Shown piece after piece: positions 1 through 7,169 of a stretch of 36,684 nucleotides of DNA. Numbering within the stretch: the stretch's first letter is position 1; each line of letters begins with the position of its first letter. A model generated the notes under the pieces. The model had not been told where the DNA came from. It saw only the letters and a program-made list of their open reading frames with translations, and made no database searches. This DNA comes from Oscillospiraceae bacterium (lineage in GTDB: Bacteria > Bacillota > Clostridia > Oscillospirales > Acutalibacteraceae), in the NCBI GenBank assembly GCA_022779945.1, contig JALEYA010000089.1:1-36684 (forward strand), read 5' to 3'. Both the position numbers and the translations under genes were made by a program.

Positions 1-38
1 TCTTGCTTTTTTCTTGCTTCTTGTGCTATCATATTCAT
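1..38 (-). CDS. possible start of an insertion-sequence transposase (partial)
   Basis: A reading frame begins at the ATG at 38-36 on the minus strand (a second ATG at 32-30) and runs off the left edge. The twelve visible residues read MNMIAQEARKKQ. From memory of the family, this resembles the N-terminus of helix-turn-helix/integrase-type transposases common in gut Clostridia. Twelve residues cannot prove it, and the Shine-Dalgarno site is weak. A TATAAT -10 lies 42 bp upstream (80-85) without a good -35. If this is an IS, the region just left of rpmH, where dnaA often sits, has been rearranged. Confidence 0.3.
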   Translation of the reverse strand, partial: MNMIAQEARKKQ

Positions 39-40
39 GA

Positions 41-105
41 GAAGTACTTCTTTCTTGGTTGATGTTTTGTGGTGAATTCATTATACCATATTTTGAAGTT
101 ACTTC
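41..105 (-). promoter_or_regulatory. paired palindromes around a minus-strand -10
   Basis: GAAGTACTTC (41-50) and GAAGTTACTTC (95-105) are near-identical palindromes 54 bp apart. They flank a TATAAT on the minus strand (80-85). No consensus -35 is present. They could be operator sites or part of an insertion-sequence end; the sequence does not decide. Confidence 0.35.
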
Positions 106-173
106 TCTTTTTTATTGGGTCACATCATTTTAACACATACAAAATCGGGCAGATAATTCCCGGAACTGTGTGC

Positions 174-203
174 TTGACAAAATACAGATGATTGTTATAT
201 AAT
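174..203 (+). promoter_or_regulatory. sigma-A promoter of the rpmH operon
   Basis: TTGACA (174-179), an 18-bp spacer and TATAAT (198-203) match both consensus hexamers. The MITE-like element at 231-392 lies between this promoter and rpmH, so the transcript would carry it in a ~290-nt leader. No better promoter is visible between 392 and 499. Confidence 0.75.
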
Positions 204-230
204 GTAGATCTGTAAGTTTGCACTTACAAA

Positions 231-392
231 AGTCAATCTCAAAAACATCCCGGCATTCGTCATAGCACACAACTAATGCCGTCTTTGTCGTTCTCAATCC
301 TTGAAATACACAGAGTATGTCTGCGGATTTTTGCCTAAAATCCGGCATCATTTGTGCACTATGCCAAACGCCGTGAGTTTTTAAGATTGCCT
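231..392 (-). repeat. MITE-like element, copy A (inverted)
   Basis: This is a degenerate 162-bp copy of the element at 3487-3650, in the opposite orientation and matching it along its whole length at roughly nine bases in ten by eye. Its ends (231-246 and about 375-392) are worn versions of the terminal inverted repeat AGGCAACCTCTAAAAAC. It has no plausible gene; the reading frame across it is incidental. It sits inside the rpmH leader. Confidence 0.8.
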
Positions 393-437
393 GAACCTGA
401 AAAGCGTCGGACTTATGTTGCTATACTTCGTTTACTT

Positions 438-457
438 CTCGGATTGTGCACTCCGAG
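438..457 (+). other. hairpin in the rpmH leader
   Basis: CTCGGA (438-443) and TCCGAG (452-457) form a 6-bp stem with an 8-nt loop about 40 nt before the rpmH start. No T-tract follows, so it is not a terminator. A role in L34 autoregulation is possible but not shown. Confidence 0.35.
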
Positions 458-498
458 CAATATGTCCCGTTTTAATAAATTCAAAGGAGGTAGACAAA

Positions 499-633
499 AT
501 GAAAAGAACCTATCAACCCAAAAAGCGTCACAGAAAGATGGAACACGGCTTCCGTAAAAGAATGTCCACAAAAAACGGCCGCAAGGTTCTTGCCCGCAGA
601 CGTGCGAAGGGCAGAAAGCAGCTTACTTATTGA
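499..633 (+). CDS. rpmH: 50S ribosomal protein L34
   Basis: A 44-residue, strongly basic protein beginning [13 protein letters not shown] and ending in an Arg/Lys-rich tail, the full normal length of L34. It binds 23S rRNA in the large ribosomal subunit. The start is fixed by AAAGGAGG seven to eight bases before ATG 499; longer in-frame starts lack a ribosome-binding site and are not L34-like. It heads the conserved rpmH-rnpA-yidD-yidC-jag block and is probably transcribed from the consensus promoter at 174-203 through MITE copy A. Confidence 0.98.
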   Translation: MKRTYQPKKRHRKMEHGFRKRMSTKNGRKVLARRRAKGRKQLTY

Positions 634-672
634 TTGGCTGCCACATTAATTTTGGCGTTGGGGTAGATTGAC

Positions 673-1014
673 TTGCTTAAATACGTTACATTAAACCAGA
701 ACAAGGACTTTTTGCGCCTGTATTATCGGGGCAAGTCCTTTGCTAAGCCTGCCATTGTGGTTTACGCTATGAAAAACCGTCATGGCGTTTGCCGCGTGGG
801 AATGACTGCAAGCAAGAAGATCGGAAATGCCGTCGAACGCAACCGCTCCCGTAGGATTATCAGAGCCGCTTATCAGTCTGTGTTCAAGGACGAAACCTTT
901 AACGGCAGCTGGGATCTGGTTTTTGTTGCAAGAACAAAGACGAAATACCGGAAAAGTACCGCCGTAAAAAGGGAAATGACGGAATGTCTGAAAAAGCTGG
1001 GGGTAATAGCGTGA
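673..1014 (+). CDS. rnpA: ribonuclease P protein component
   Basis: A 113-residue basic protein that assists the RNase P RNA in cleaving tRNA 5' leaders. The family signature is clear: the segment SKKIGNAVERNRSRRIIRAAY carries the RNR motif that contacts the catalytic RNA, and FVARTKTKY resembles the typical C-terminal region. The start appears to be TTG at 673, behind a weak GGGTAG site; no ATG gives a complete N-terminus. Its stop codon overlaps a GTG of the next small frame (GTGA at 1011-1014), suggesting coupled translation. Confidence 0.95.
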   Translation: MLKYVTLNQNKDFLRLYYRGKSFAKPAIVVYAMKNRHGVCRVGMTASKKIGNAVERNRSRRIIRAAYQSVFKDETFNGSWDLVFVARTKTKYRKSTAVKREMTECLKKLGVIA

Positions 1015-1088
1015 ATTCTTATGTGAAAGGAAGAAGCACCGGACTGATAAAAAAGATTCGTCTTTTTGCGGATTTTGTCCGTGTGTGA
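1011..1088 (+). CDS. possible 25-aa coupling peptide between rnpA and yidD
   Basis: A short frame starts at GTG 1011, overlapping the rnpA stop as GTGA, behind a GGGGG stretch at suitable spacing. It ends at TGA 1086-1088, immediately followed by the ATG of yidD in the same frame. The 25-residue product (VNSYVKGRS..., ...FADFVRV) is basic with a hydrophobic end. yidD has no Shine-Dalgarno site of its own, so ribosomes finishing this frame could restart on yidD. It may be only a translated spacer; no family is recognised. Confidence 0.4.
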   Translation: MNSYVKGRSTGLIKKIRLFADFVRV

Positions 1089-1346
1089 ATGGCGCTTAAA
1101 ATGAAAACATTCCTTTTAAAAGCCATACGCTTTTACAGAAAGCATATTTCACCTCATTTGCCGCCTATGTGCAAGTATTATCCGACCTGCTCGTGCTATG
1201 CGATTGAAGCAATCGAAACGCATGGGGCTTTGAAGGGCGGGCTTCTTGCCTTGTACCGGCTTTTACGGTGCAATCCTCTTTCGGCGGGGGGCTACGATCC
1301 CGTTCCGCCCAAAAAGGACAAGCACAAGAACTGTCCGCACGACTGA
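1089..1346 (+). CDS. yidD: membrane protein insertion efficiency factor YidD
   Basis: An 85-residue member of the YidD/haemolytic-factor family, thought to assist membrane insertion together with YidC. The diagnostic [19 protein letters not shown] cysteine motif and the G(G)YDPVP ending are present, and the N-terminus is the usual amphipathic helix ([11 protein letters not shown] type, here [12 protein letters not shown]). ATG 1089 directly abuts an in-frame TGA; ATG 1101, giving [12 protein letters not shown], is the more typical family start. Neither has a clear ribosome-binding site, so coupling from upstream is likely. Confidence 0.92.
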   Translation: MALKMKTFLLKAIRFYRKHISPHLPPMCKYYPTCSCYAIEAIETHGALKGGLLALYRLLRCNPLSAGGYDPVPPKKDKHKNCPHD

Positions 1347-1389
1347 GTGCTCTTTCAGTCAAACGGAATAATTTTACGGAGGAAAACAA

Positions 1390-2373
1390 ATGCTATCTTT
1401 TCTCTATGAGATTTTCGGTTTCCTTTTCCGGATTCTATACGATTTTATCGGTAATTACGGTTTAGCGCTTCTTATTTTTACGCTGTTTTTCCGTATCCTT
1501 ATTCTGCCGTCAAGCATCAAGCAGCAAAAAAGCTCGGCAAAGACGGTCAGAATGCAGCCGAAGATCCGCCGGATTCAGGAAAAGTACAAGGACTATGCAC
1601 CGAATGAAAGAAACCAGAAAATTCAGCAGGAAACCAACGAACTTTATCAGAGAGAGGGCTACAGCGCCATGACGGCCGGTTGTCTGCCTCTTGTGTTCCA
1701 GCTTCCTATTCTTTACGGTCTTTACGGAATCGTCCGTGAACCGCTCAAGTACGTTTTGAAAATCCCCAACGAGCTTATCAATGCTCTGACCGCGGTGGCT
1801 TCCAACGCCATGACCGTCAGCGGCGGAAACAAGGCATACGTGGAAGCGTCGCTTATTGCAAACATTGATCAGCTCGCTTACAAAATCCCCGAAACTGCGG
1901 CGAAATATGCCGCTGATATCGACAAGATCCGGAACTTTGACTTCAAGGTTTTCGGTATTGATCTCGGCGGAATTCCGCAGTTTGATACCTTCAAATCCTT
2001 CGGCACGGCATCAACCGAAGCGAAGATCCTTTTGCTGATCCCGATTCTTTGTTTCGCAAGCTCCATGCTGACAAGCGTACTGACGCAGGTACGCCAGAAA
2101 AAGAGCAATCCGAACATGGAAAATGCGCAGATGATGGGCTGTATGATGCTCATGATGCCGCTGATGTCCCTTTGGTTCAGCTTCCAGTTCCCCGCAGGTA
2201 TGGGTATGTACTGGATTCTTTCGAACCTGATCGCTTTCGTCCAGACGCTGATTCTCGGCCACATCTATTCACCGAGAAAGACGATTGCAAGACTGATGGT
2301 TGACGAAACGATTGAAAAGCGTTCTTACGAAAAGGCAAGAAAAAAAGCCCTTGAGAACGCAAACGAAGATTAA
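1390..2373 (+). CDS. yidC: YidC/SpoIIIJ/OxaA membrane insertase
   Basis: A 327-residue insertase that places proteins in the cytoplasmic membrane, alone or with SecYEG; in spore formers the SpoIIIJ type also supports sigma-G activation. The N-terminal membrane segment (GLALLIFTLFFRILILP) ends with the conserved arginine that lies in the substrate groove. A basic cytoplasmic loop (MQPKIRRIQEKYKD) follows, then the typical AGCLPLVFQLPILYGLY segment and further membrane helices around residues 210-300. It is longer than many because of an extracellular loop at about 125-205. ACGGAGG precedes the ATG. The jag gene follows, as usual. Confidence 0.96.
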   Translation: MLSFLYEIFGFLFRILYDFIGNYGLALLIFTLFFRILILPSSIKQQKSSAKTVRMQPKIRRIQEKYKDYAPNERNQKIQQETNELYQREGYSAMTAGCLPLVFQLPILYGLYGIVREPLKYVLKIPNELINALTAVASNAMTVSGGNKAYVEASLIANIDQLAYKIPETAAKYAADIDKIRNFDFKVFGIDLGGIPQFDTFKSFGTASTEAKILLLIPILCFASSMLTSVLTQVRQKKSNPNMENAQMMGCMMLMMPLMSLWFSFQFPAGMGMYWILSNLIAFVQTLILGHIYSPRKTIARLMVDETIEKRSYEKARKKALENANED

Positions 2374-2409
2374 ATGAAAGTTATTATCTGAAAAAACGGT
2401 GGTGATACT

Positions 2410-3414
2410 ATGATACACGAAGCAACAGCAACGGGTGAAACCGTTGAAATCGCGGCGGCGAACGCCATAAAAATGCTTGCCGCTCCGCTTGAGGCCGAAG
2501 TGAGAACCGAAATCCTCGAAATACCGAAGAAAAAGGTGCTCGGTCTTTTCGGCGGTGCTCCCGCCAAGGTAAGGGCCTATTATGAAGCGCCCGACGCACC
2601 GAAAGAGGCTGTCAAAGCAAAGCCTGCACCGAAGGCCGCTCCTGCTCCGACAGCAAAGAAGCCTCAGCCGGTCGCCAAAAAGGCGGAAGCTCCGAAGGCT
2701 CAGCAGCCGCAGGCAAAACCCGAAGAAGTGACGGCTGAACCGGAACGTCAAAAAATCGAAATCGATGCTTCCAAGCCCGGACTTCAGGCGGCAAGAGATT
2801 ATCTTGTACAGATTATTTCACTTATGGGTGCCGAAAAGGTTGATATTGAAGCGTTCCGGCTTGCAGACGGTGAAGTTCTTCTTGAAATCGACTGCGGAGA
2901 CGATTACGGTCTTGTGATCGGCAGACGCGGCGAAACCCTCGATTCGATTCAGTATCTTACGAGACTGACAGCCAACAAAAAGAAGTCGGAAGGCGAATAC
3001 ACAAGAGTTTCCGTAAACGTCGGTAATTACCGTGAAAAAAGAAAGCACACACTCGCTGAGCTTGCCAAAAAGAACAGCACAAAGGTGCTCAAATACGGAC
3101 GCAACGTAACGTTTGAGCCGATGAACCCGTACGAAAGACGCATTATTCATACGACGGTTCAGGAAATTGAGGGTGTAACCTCTTATTCGGTCGGCTCCGA
3201 CGCAGAAAGACGCGTTGTCATCACGCTCGAAGAGGGCGTAAAGCCGACGCATCCGTCAAAGGGCGGTTACAACAACCGTTCAAGAGGCGGCAGAGGTCGT
3301 CAGGGCGGACGCGGTTCGAGAAAGAACAACAGCTATAAGCCGGATGCTCCGACAAGAGCACCGAAAACCGACGCAGGAGCCGAGGGCTTCTCGCTGTACG
3401 GAAAGCTGAACTAA
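2410..3414 (+). CDS. jag: KhpB/Jag RNA-binding protein (SpoIIIJ-associated)
   Basis: A 334-residue RNA-binding protein. The order is a Jag_N domain (about 1-55, with KKKVLGLFGG), an Ala/Pro/Lys-rich linker (about 60-115), a KH domain (LVIGRRGETLDSIQYL) and an R3H domain (EPMNPYERRIIHTTVQ). It ends in a Gly/Arg-rich tail (NNRSRGGRGRQGGRGSRK) that would bind RNA non-specifically. KhpB works with KhpA in RNA binding linked to cell division and elongation in other Firmicutes. The RGG tail is longer than in Bacillus Jag. GGTGGTGAT precedes the ATG. Confidence 0.95.
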   Translation: MIHEATATGETVEIAAANAIKMLAAPLEAEVRTEILEIPKKKVLGLFGGAPAKVRAYYEAPDAPKEAVKAKPAPKAAPAPTAKKPQPVAKKAEAPKAQQPQAKPEEVTAEPERQKIEIDASKPGLQAARDYLVQIISLMGAEKVDIEAFRLADGEVLLEIDCGDDYGLVIGRRGETLDSIQYLTRLTANKKKSEGEYTRVSVNVGNYREKRKHTLAELAKKNSTKVLKYGRNVTFEPMNPYERRIIHTTVQEIEGVTSYSVGSDAERRVVITLEEGVKPTHPSKGGYNNRSRGGRGRQGGRGSRKNNSYKPDAPTRAPKTDAGAEGFSLYGKLN

Positions 3415-3432
3415 TAACAACCTCTAAAGAAG

Positions 3433-3486
3433 AAACCGATAAGATGCTTGCTTGACAGGCGGTGCTTATCGGCTTTTGTTTTTTTT
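3433..3486 (+). terminator. intrinsic terminator of the rpmH-jag operon
   Basis: CCGATAAG (3436-3443) pairs with CTTATCGG (3465-3472), followed by TTTTGTTTTTTTT. The T-tract runs straight into MITE copy B. An 11-nt match to the MITE end (CAACCTCTAAA, 3418-3428) lies just upstream. Confidence 0.85.
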
Positions 3487-3650
3487 AGGCAACCTCTAAA
3501 AACTCACGGCGTTTGGCATGGTGCACAAATGATGTCGGATTTTAGGCAAAAATCCGTAGACATACTCTGTGTATTTCAAGGATTTTTAACGACAAAGACG
3601 GCATTAGTTGGGCATTATGACGAATGCCGGGACGTTTTTAGAGGTTGCCT
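3487..3650 (+). repeat. MITE-like element, copy B
   Basis: A 164-bp non-coding element bounded by perfect 17-bp terminal inverted repeats, AGGCAACCTCTAAAAAC (3487-3503) and its complement (3634-3650). An internal hairpin is built from GGATTTT and AAAATCC. It matches 231-392 end to end in inverted orientation. No transposase is inside, so it would need one in trans. The right end abuts the stop codon of the next minus-strand gene. No clear target-site duplication can be read because the left flank is a T-tract. Confidence 0.85.
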
Positions 3651-3860
3651 TTAGGTGATATAGTCTCTTAATTTATCGGCGAGCTGTTCAAGCTCGTCTT
3701 TTTCCGTGTAAAGAATCTTCAAAATACCGGATAAGCGGCTGATCTCTTTGAAGTCCGCGCTTTTTTTGGCGTTCTTCATCTTCTTCAGATAGGATTCAAT
3801 CACGTCTTTTTGTGTTTCGATCGCCGATTTGTATTCCGTATAAAGGCGCTCATATTCCAA
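3651..3860 (-). CDS. small coiled-coil protein, function unknown
   Basis: The likely start is TTG 3860, because ACGGAGGT lies about seven bases upstream; an upstream in-frame start has no such site and would overlap the preceding gene. The 69-residue product (MEYERLYTEYKSAIETQKD...) is almost entirely charged heptad-like helix, without cysteine, signal or membrane segment. It follows the sigma/XRE fusion gene by about 34 bp and is probably in the same transcript, so it may be a partner or modulator of that regulator. The family is not recognised. Its stop codon touches MITE copy B. Confidence 0.65.
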   Translation of the reverse strand: MEYERLYTEYKSAIETQKDVIESYLKKMKNAKKSADFKEISRLSGILKILYTEKDELEQLADKLRDYIT

Positions 3861-3894
3861 TATTTCTACCTCCGTTATGTAAATGAAAAATCGG

Positions 3895-4539
3895 TTAACA
3901 GTCAATTTTTTTCGGCTTTCCGGTCAAAGGATCCCGGATGGTTCGTTGTTTTCCGAAAATGATGTAGTCCGACGACACCTTGTAAAAGGAAGCGAGCTTT
4001 TTGATTTCGAGCATGGTGGCATCTTTTCCGTTCTTTTCGATTTCACCAAGCCGCTTTTCACCGATTCCTGTTTTTTCGCCGACTTCTTTTCGACTCAGGA
4101 ACTGGCTTTCTCTGATCTGAAAAAGGCGTTTGCCTGTTTCAGCCGATGAAAAGCCGTCGCCGGGACAAACAGTGCTTTGTTTTAAAAGGACTTTTGCCGT
4201 CTTTTCGCTTTCCGTTCCGTAACGGTACTCTATGGCATATTTTAGGCTGTCATAAAGCGTGTTGTTGATTTTATCGAAACGGCGATAGACCGCTGAGCGG
4301 GACATATCGGTCATTTTCGCAATCTCCTCTTTTGAAAAGCCTTTGTACCAATGAAGCCTGACCAACAGCCTGTCCTGCTGACAAAGCTCATTGTGAATCA
4401 CCCGACGAACGAGCTCGTTGAGCTCTGCTTTCCGTTGCCGTATGATATAATCCTCAAGTTCCTGCGCGTCCTTGGCTTGCCAGGCGGCAAAAGCCTGCTT
4501 TGCGTAATAGGCGTCGCTGATATCGAAACTGTTTTCCAT
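3895..4539 (-). CDS. sigma-region-4-like / XRE fusion regulator
   Basis: A 214-residue DNA-binding protein with two helix-turn-helix domains. The N-terminal half resembles sigma-70 region 4 or phage sigma-like proteins (LVRLHWYKGFSKEEIAKM, then TDMSRSAVYRRFDKI at about 62-93). The C-terminal half is a Cro/C1-type XRE domain (IRESQFLSRKEVGEKTGIG... to ...ASFYKVSSDYIIFGK, about 141-200). No sigma region 2 is present, so it is unlikely to be a full sigma factor. AAAGGAG precedes the ATG. Its promoter overlaps a LexA-box-like palindrome with direct TCGAACAA repeats, so it may be damage-inducible or autoregulated. Target genes are unknown. Confidence 0.8.
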   Translation of the reverse strand: MENSFDISDAYYAKQAFAAWQAKDAQELEDYIIRQRKAELNELVRRVIHNELCQQDRLLVRLHWYKGFSKEEIAKMTDMSRSAVYRRFDKINNTLYDSLKYAIEYRYGTESEKTAKVLLKQSTVCPGDGFSSAETGKRLFQIRESQFLSRKEVGEKTGIGEKRLGEIEKNGKDATMLEIKKLASFYKVSSDYIIFGKQRTIRDPLTGKPKKIDC

Positions 4540-4587
4540 AGTATACGTCTCCTTTCGTTCAGGAATAACTGAATGCGTAGATGAAAT

Positions 4588-4639
4588 CGAACAAATGTTC
4601 GAACAATTTCATTTTAGAGCAGTTTTTCCTGTTTGTCAA
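4588..4639 (-). promoter_or_regulatory. promoter with LexA-box-like operator
   Basis: On the minus strand, TTGACA (4634-4639), a 17-bp spacer and TAAAAT (4611-4616) form a strong sigma-A promoter. Just downstream, over the expected start point, is the perfect palindrome CGAACAAATGTTCG (4588-4601). It fits the Gram-positive LexA consensus CGAACRNRYGTTYC except at the last base. TCGAACAA is also repeated directly 12 bp apart, which would suit self-repression by the XRE domain instead. Confidence 0.65.
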
Positions 4640-4814
4640 GACCAAACGAAAAAAGGCAAGCTGAGAGTACAAAGATACGGATTTTGAAGGGGAAAACGGA
4701 GAATTTTCGGCTTTTGTTTTAGCTAATGTTAAAGTTAAACAAGTACTATAAAACGGTAAAAAGCAGCTTTTTGGCGCGGCGGCAACGGTTTTTTTGTCAA
4801 TTTGGGTAAATCAC

Positions 4815-4843
4815 TTGCTTTTTTTGCCTGAATAGTATAAAAT
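4815..4843 (+). promoter_or_regulatory. promoter of the foldase gene
   Basis: TTGCTT (4815-4820) and TAAAAT (4838-4843) with 17 bp between them. The region 4640-4814 upstream is AT-rich and holds no gene; two AACGGT motifs there are 32 bp apart and are not a LytTR pair. Confidence 0.6.
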
Positions 4844-4942
4844 AATCTTTACGCTTTGGGTGACGTATATAATCGAAAGATTGCTTCTCGTTGCCCTTTA
4901 CAGTCAGCTGTTAGAAAAAATAAGTAAAGGATGAGTTTTCAG

Positions 4943-6853
4943 ATGGCAAAACAAGAAAAATCAGCCGCAGAGCTTTATCGTGAGGAGAGAAAGGCCCGTA
5001 TTGCCAAGTCTGCGAAGAAAAACGCAAAAAAATCAATCAGTGCGGATTCCAGCGCAAAGCTGGCGAAGGTGATTTCCGTTATTCTGGTTCTTGCGCTTCT
5101 CGGCGGTATCGCCGGAATGGGTGTGAATCTTTCGGGCGTTGTTGACCGCAGCCGAACGGCCATGTATGTCGGCGACGTAAAAGTTTCACAGCCGGAATAC
5201 AGCTATTACTACAATAATATGTATCAGCAGTGTGCTCAGTACGCTCAATATGCGGCTTACGGCTATTCAATGTATGATATCGGCTTCGATACGTCTTCGA
5301 CTCCGGACACGCAGGAATATTCAGGCTACTTCGGCGATATCGAAGGCTTCCCTGAGGATAAGACCCCGATGTGGACCGATTATTTTGATTATGCCGCAAA
5401 GCAGAGACTTCAGTATACCAAGGCTTGTGTAAAGGAGGCCGAAAAGCTTGGTCTTACCTTGAGCGAAGAAGATTATGCCTCGATTGACTCCACAATTGAG
5501 GAGATGGAAGCGAGCGCAAAGAAAAATAACTATTCTCTTTCTTCTTATCTTCGTGCAAGTGTGGACAAAGGTATGTCCGTAGGCATTTTCAAGAAGATTC
5601 TTGAAGAAAATCAGCTGGCTCAGCTTGTTGAGAAGACGAAGACCGACGAACTTTCAAAGGGCTACACCGCAAAGCAGGTTGCTGCGGAATACGATAAAAA
5701 CACAATCAATTACGCAACGGTAACCTTCAGATCCTATGTGATCAATGCCGAGACCGTTGAAGATAAAGAAGCCGGCACCTCTGCGGCAACAAAAGAAACC
5801 ATGGCCGCCGCCAAGAAGGTTGCCGATAAGCTCGCCGCCGATTCCAAGGATGAAGCAAGCTTCAAGGCTGCTGTCAGTGAGATTGAAAAGGCAAACAAAA
5901 ACAAGGATTACAAGAAGTTCCTTACCGATGATTCGCTTACGCTTCAAAGTGATGTAAACAATGAAACTCTTTCGCAAAGTGTCAGCGATGAAGGCCTTAC
6001 CAAATGGCTCTTCTCTGCCAAGACCGCAAAGAACTCGACTTACGTTCTTGAAAACGCAGAAACCGGTTATACGGTATATCTGATGGTTGACCCGTCCCAC
6101 AAGGCTCCGGACGCCGACACATATGACGTAAGACACATTCTCATTGAGTTCCCCAAAGAGGAAGAGGAAACGACCGGGACGGAAGAAACAGCAGAGGAAG
6201 CAACAGAAGAATCCGAGGAAACAACCGCCGAGGGCGAGACAACAGCCGAAGCTGCCGATGCAGCCGAGACGACCACCGAAAAGACCACCGAAAAAGAGAC
6301 AACCGCAGCTCCCGAAATTAAGGTTGAAACGCTTGATGTTTCCAAATACAGTGATGTTACAATCGACCTTGCCGTAAACGGCGACACCGCAACGGATAAG
6401 GAAACGTATAAGAAGGCACAGGATATTCTCAAGGAATATCTTGACGGTGACAGAACAGCTGCTTCCTTTGCAAAGCTTGCTACGGAATACACCGCCGACA
6501 GCAACGGCGCTGACGGAGGACTTTATACGGATGTTGAAAAGGGCAAGATGGTTTCTGAATTTGAAGATTGGTGCCTGAAAGACGGACGTAAAGAAGGCGA
6601 CGTCGGCATCGTTGAAACCACATACGGCTATCACATCATGTATTTCGTAAAACGCGGCGTAAAGACATGGGATAAGGATGTAAGAAATGCTCTTGCTTCT
6701 ACGGAAGTTGCAGAATACAGCGAAAACCTTGCAAAAGGAGACAACGTAAAGATTTCTCAGGAAAACGACAAGGCTCTTGCCGCTTCGGAGGAATTCCTTG
6801 TTAAACTTGTCAAGAACAACATCAATAATTCCCAGCAGTCTCTTGCAGGCTGA
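4943..6853 (+). CDS. PrsA/SurA-type peptidyl-prolyl isomerase, membrane-anchored
   Basis: A 636-residue extracytoplasmic foldase. A basic N-terminus precedes one membrane segment (LAKVISVILVLALLGGIAG, about 40-62); there is no lipobox, unlike classical PrsA. A SurA_N-like helical region follows. The parvulin PPIase begins at DTYDVRHILIEF and resumes at FAKLATEYTADSNGADGGLY, ending in TTYGYHIMYFVKR. Between these parts is an unusual Thr/Glu/Ala-rich insert of about 60 residues, low in complexity. ATG 4943 is preferred over ATG 4931 because AAAGGA is only one base from the latter. It probably helps secreted proteins fold. It is monocistronic with its own promoter and terminator. Confidence 0.85.
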   Translation: MAKQEKSAAELYREERKARIAKSAKKNAKKSISADSSAKLAKVISVILVLALLGGIAGMGVNLSGVVDRSRTAMYVGDVKVSQPEYSYYYNNMYQQCAQYAQYAAYGYSMYDIGFDTSSTPDTQEYSGYFGDIEGFPEDKTPMWTDYFDYAAKQRLQYTKACVKEAEKLGLTLSEEDYASIDSTIEEMEASAKKNNYSLSSYLRASVDKGMSVGIFKKILEENQLAQLVEKTKTDELSKGYTAKQVAAEYDKNTINYATVTFRSYVINAETVEDKEAGTSAATKETMAAAKKVADKLAADSKDEASFKAAVSEIEKANKNKDYKKFLTDDSLTLQSDVNNETLSQSVSDEGLTKWLFSAKTAKNSTYVLENAETGYTVYLMVDPSHKAPDADTYDVRHILIEFPKEEEETTGTEETAEEATEESEETTAEGETTAEAADAAETTTEKTTEKETTAAPEIKVETLDVSKYSDVTIDLAVNGDTATDKETYKKAQDILKEYLDGDRTAASFAKLATEYTADSNGADGGLYTDVEKGKMVSEFEDWCLKDGRKEGDVGIVETTYGYHIMYFVKRGVKTWDKDVRNALASTEVAEYSENLAKGDNVKISQENDKALAASEEFLVKLVKNNINNSQQSLAG

Positions 6854-6870
6854 GAACAAGAAAAAGAAAC

Positions 6871-6910
6871 AAGACTGACTTCATTTTGAGGTCAGTCTTA
6901 ATTTTTTTGT
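6871..6910 (+). terminator. intrinsic terminator of the foldase gene
   Basis: AAGACTGAC pairs with GTCAGTCTT around an 11-nt loop, followed by AATTTTTTT. It lies between convergent genes, 17 bp past the foldase stop. Confidence 0.9.
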
Positions 6911-6944
6911 TCCGCGCTAAATGCGTCAGTTCCTGCTTTTCGTT

Positions 6945-7169
6945 TTATTGATGCTTCCCAATATAATCGAGAACGTCTCCGACGGTCTTAATCATCATTA
7001 ATTCACTGTCCGTAAATTCAATTCCGAACTCGTCTTCGACATCTCCTGCCATTTCCGCAAGAGCGTAAGAGTTTAAGCCCAGATCTCTTAAAATCAAGGT
7101 ATCCTCCGTGATCGTTTTATCGGTTACTTCGGTGTAATTGCTGAGTATGGCAATGAGTCTTTCAAGCAT
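6945..7169 (-). CDS. acyl carrier protein
   Basis: A 74-residue acidic carrier protein with the DLGLNSYALAEM motif; Ser34 is the expected phosphopantetheine attachment site. The usual FabF-associated ACP has DSL after the aspartate, so LNS marks this as a specialised carrier rather than the main fatty-acid ACP. Its ATG lies inside the end of the upstream ligase gene (8-nt overlap), with AAGGAGA before it. The pair therefore very probably works together: the ligase activates an acyl or aryl acid and loads this carrier. Substrate and downstream acceptor are unknown. Confidence 0.88.
   Translation of the reverse strand: MLERLIAILSNYTEVTDKTITEDTLILRDLGLNSYALAEMAGDVEDEFGIEFTDSELMMIKTVGDVLDYIGKHQ

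Noticed and set aside
1-498. Replication origin next to rpmH
   Set aside because: No TTATCCACA-type DnaA boxes or AT-rich unwinding cluster were found in this part.
3448-3654. Reading frame across MITE copy B (and its partner at 130-351)
   Set aside because: The frames follow from the shared element; neither has a ribosome-binding site, and homology is at DNA level over the full non-coding element including its ends.
4752-4789. Two AACGGT motifs upstream of the foldase gene, considered as a LytTR pair
   Set aside because: They are 32 bp apart instead of 21-22 and do not stand 42 bp from a -10.
5654-6859. Long 401-codon minus-strand frame opposite the foldase gene
   Set aside because: It is the complement of a well-supported gene, lacks a ribosome-binding site and has unlikely composition (runs of Cys, Phe and Gly).
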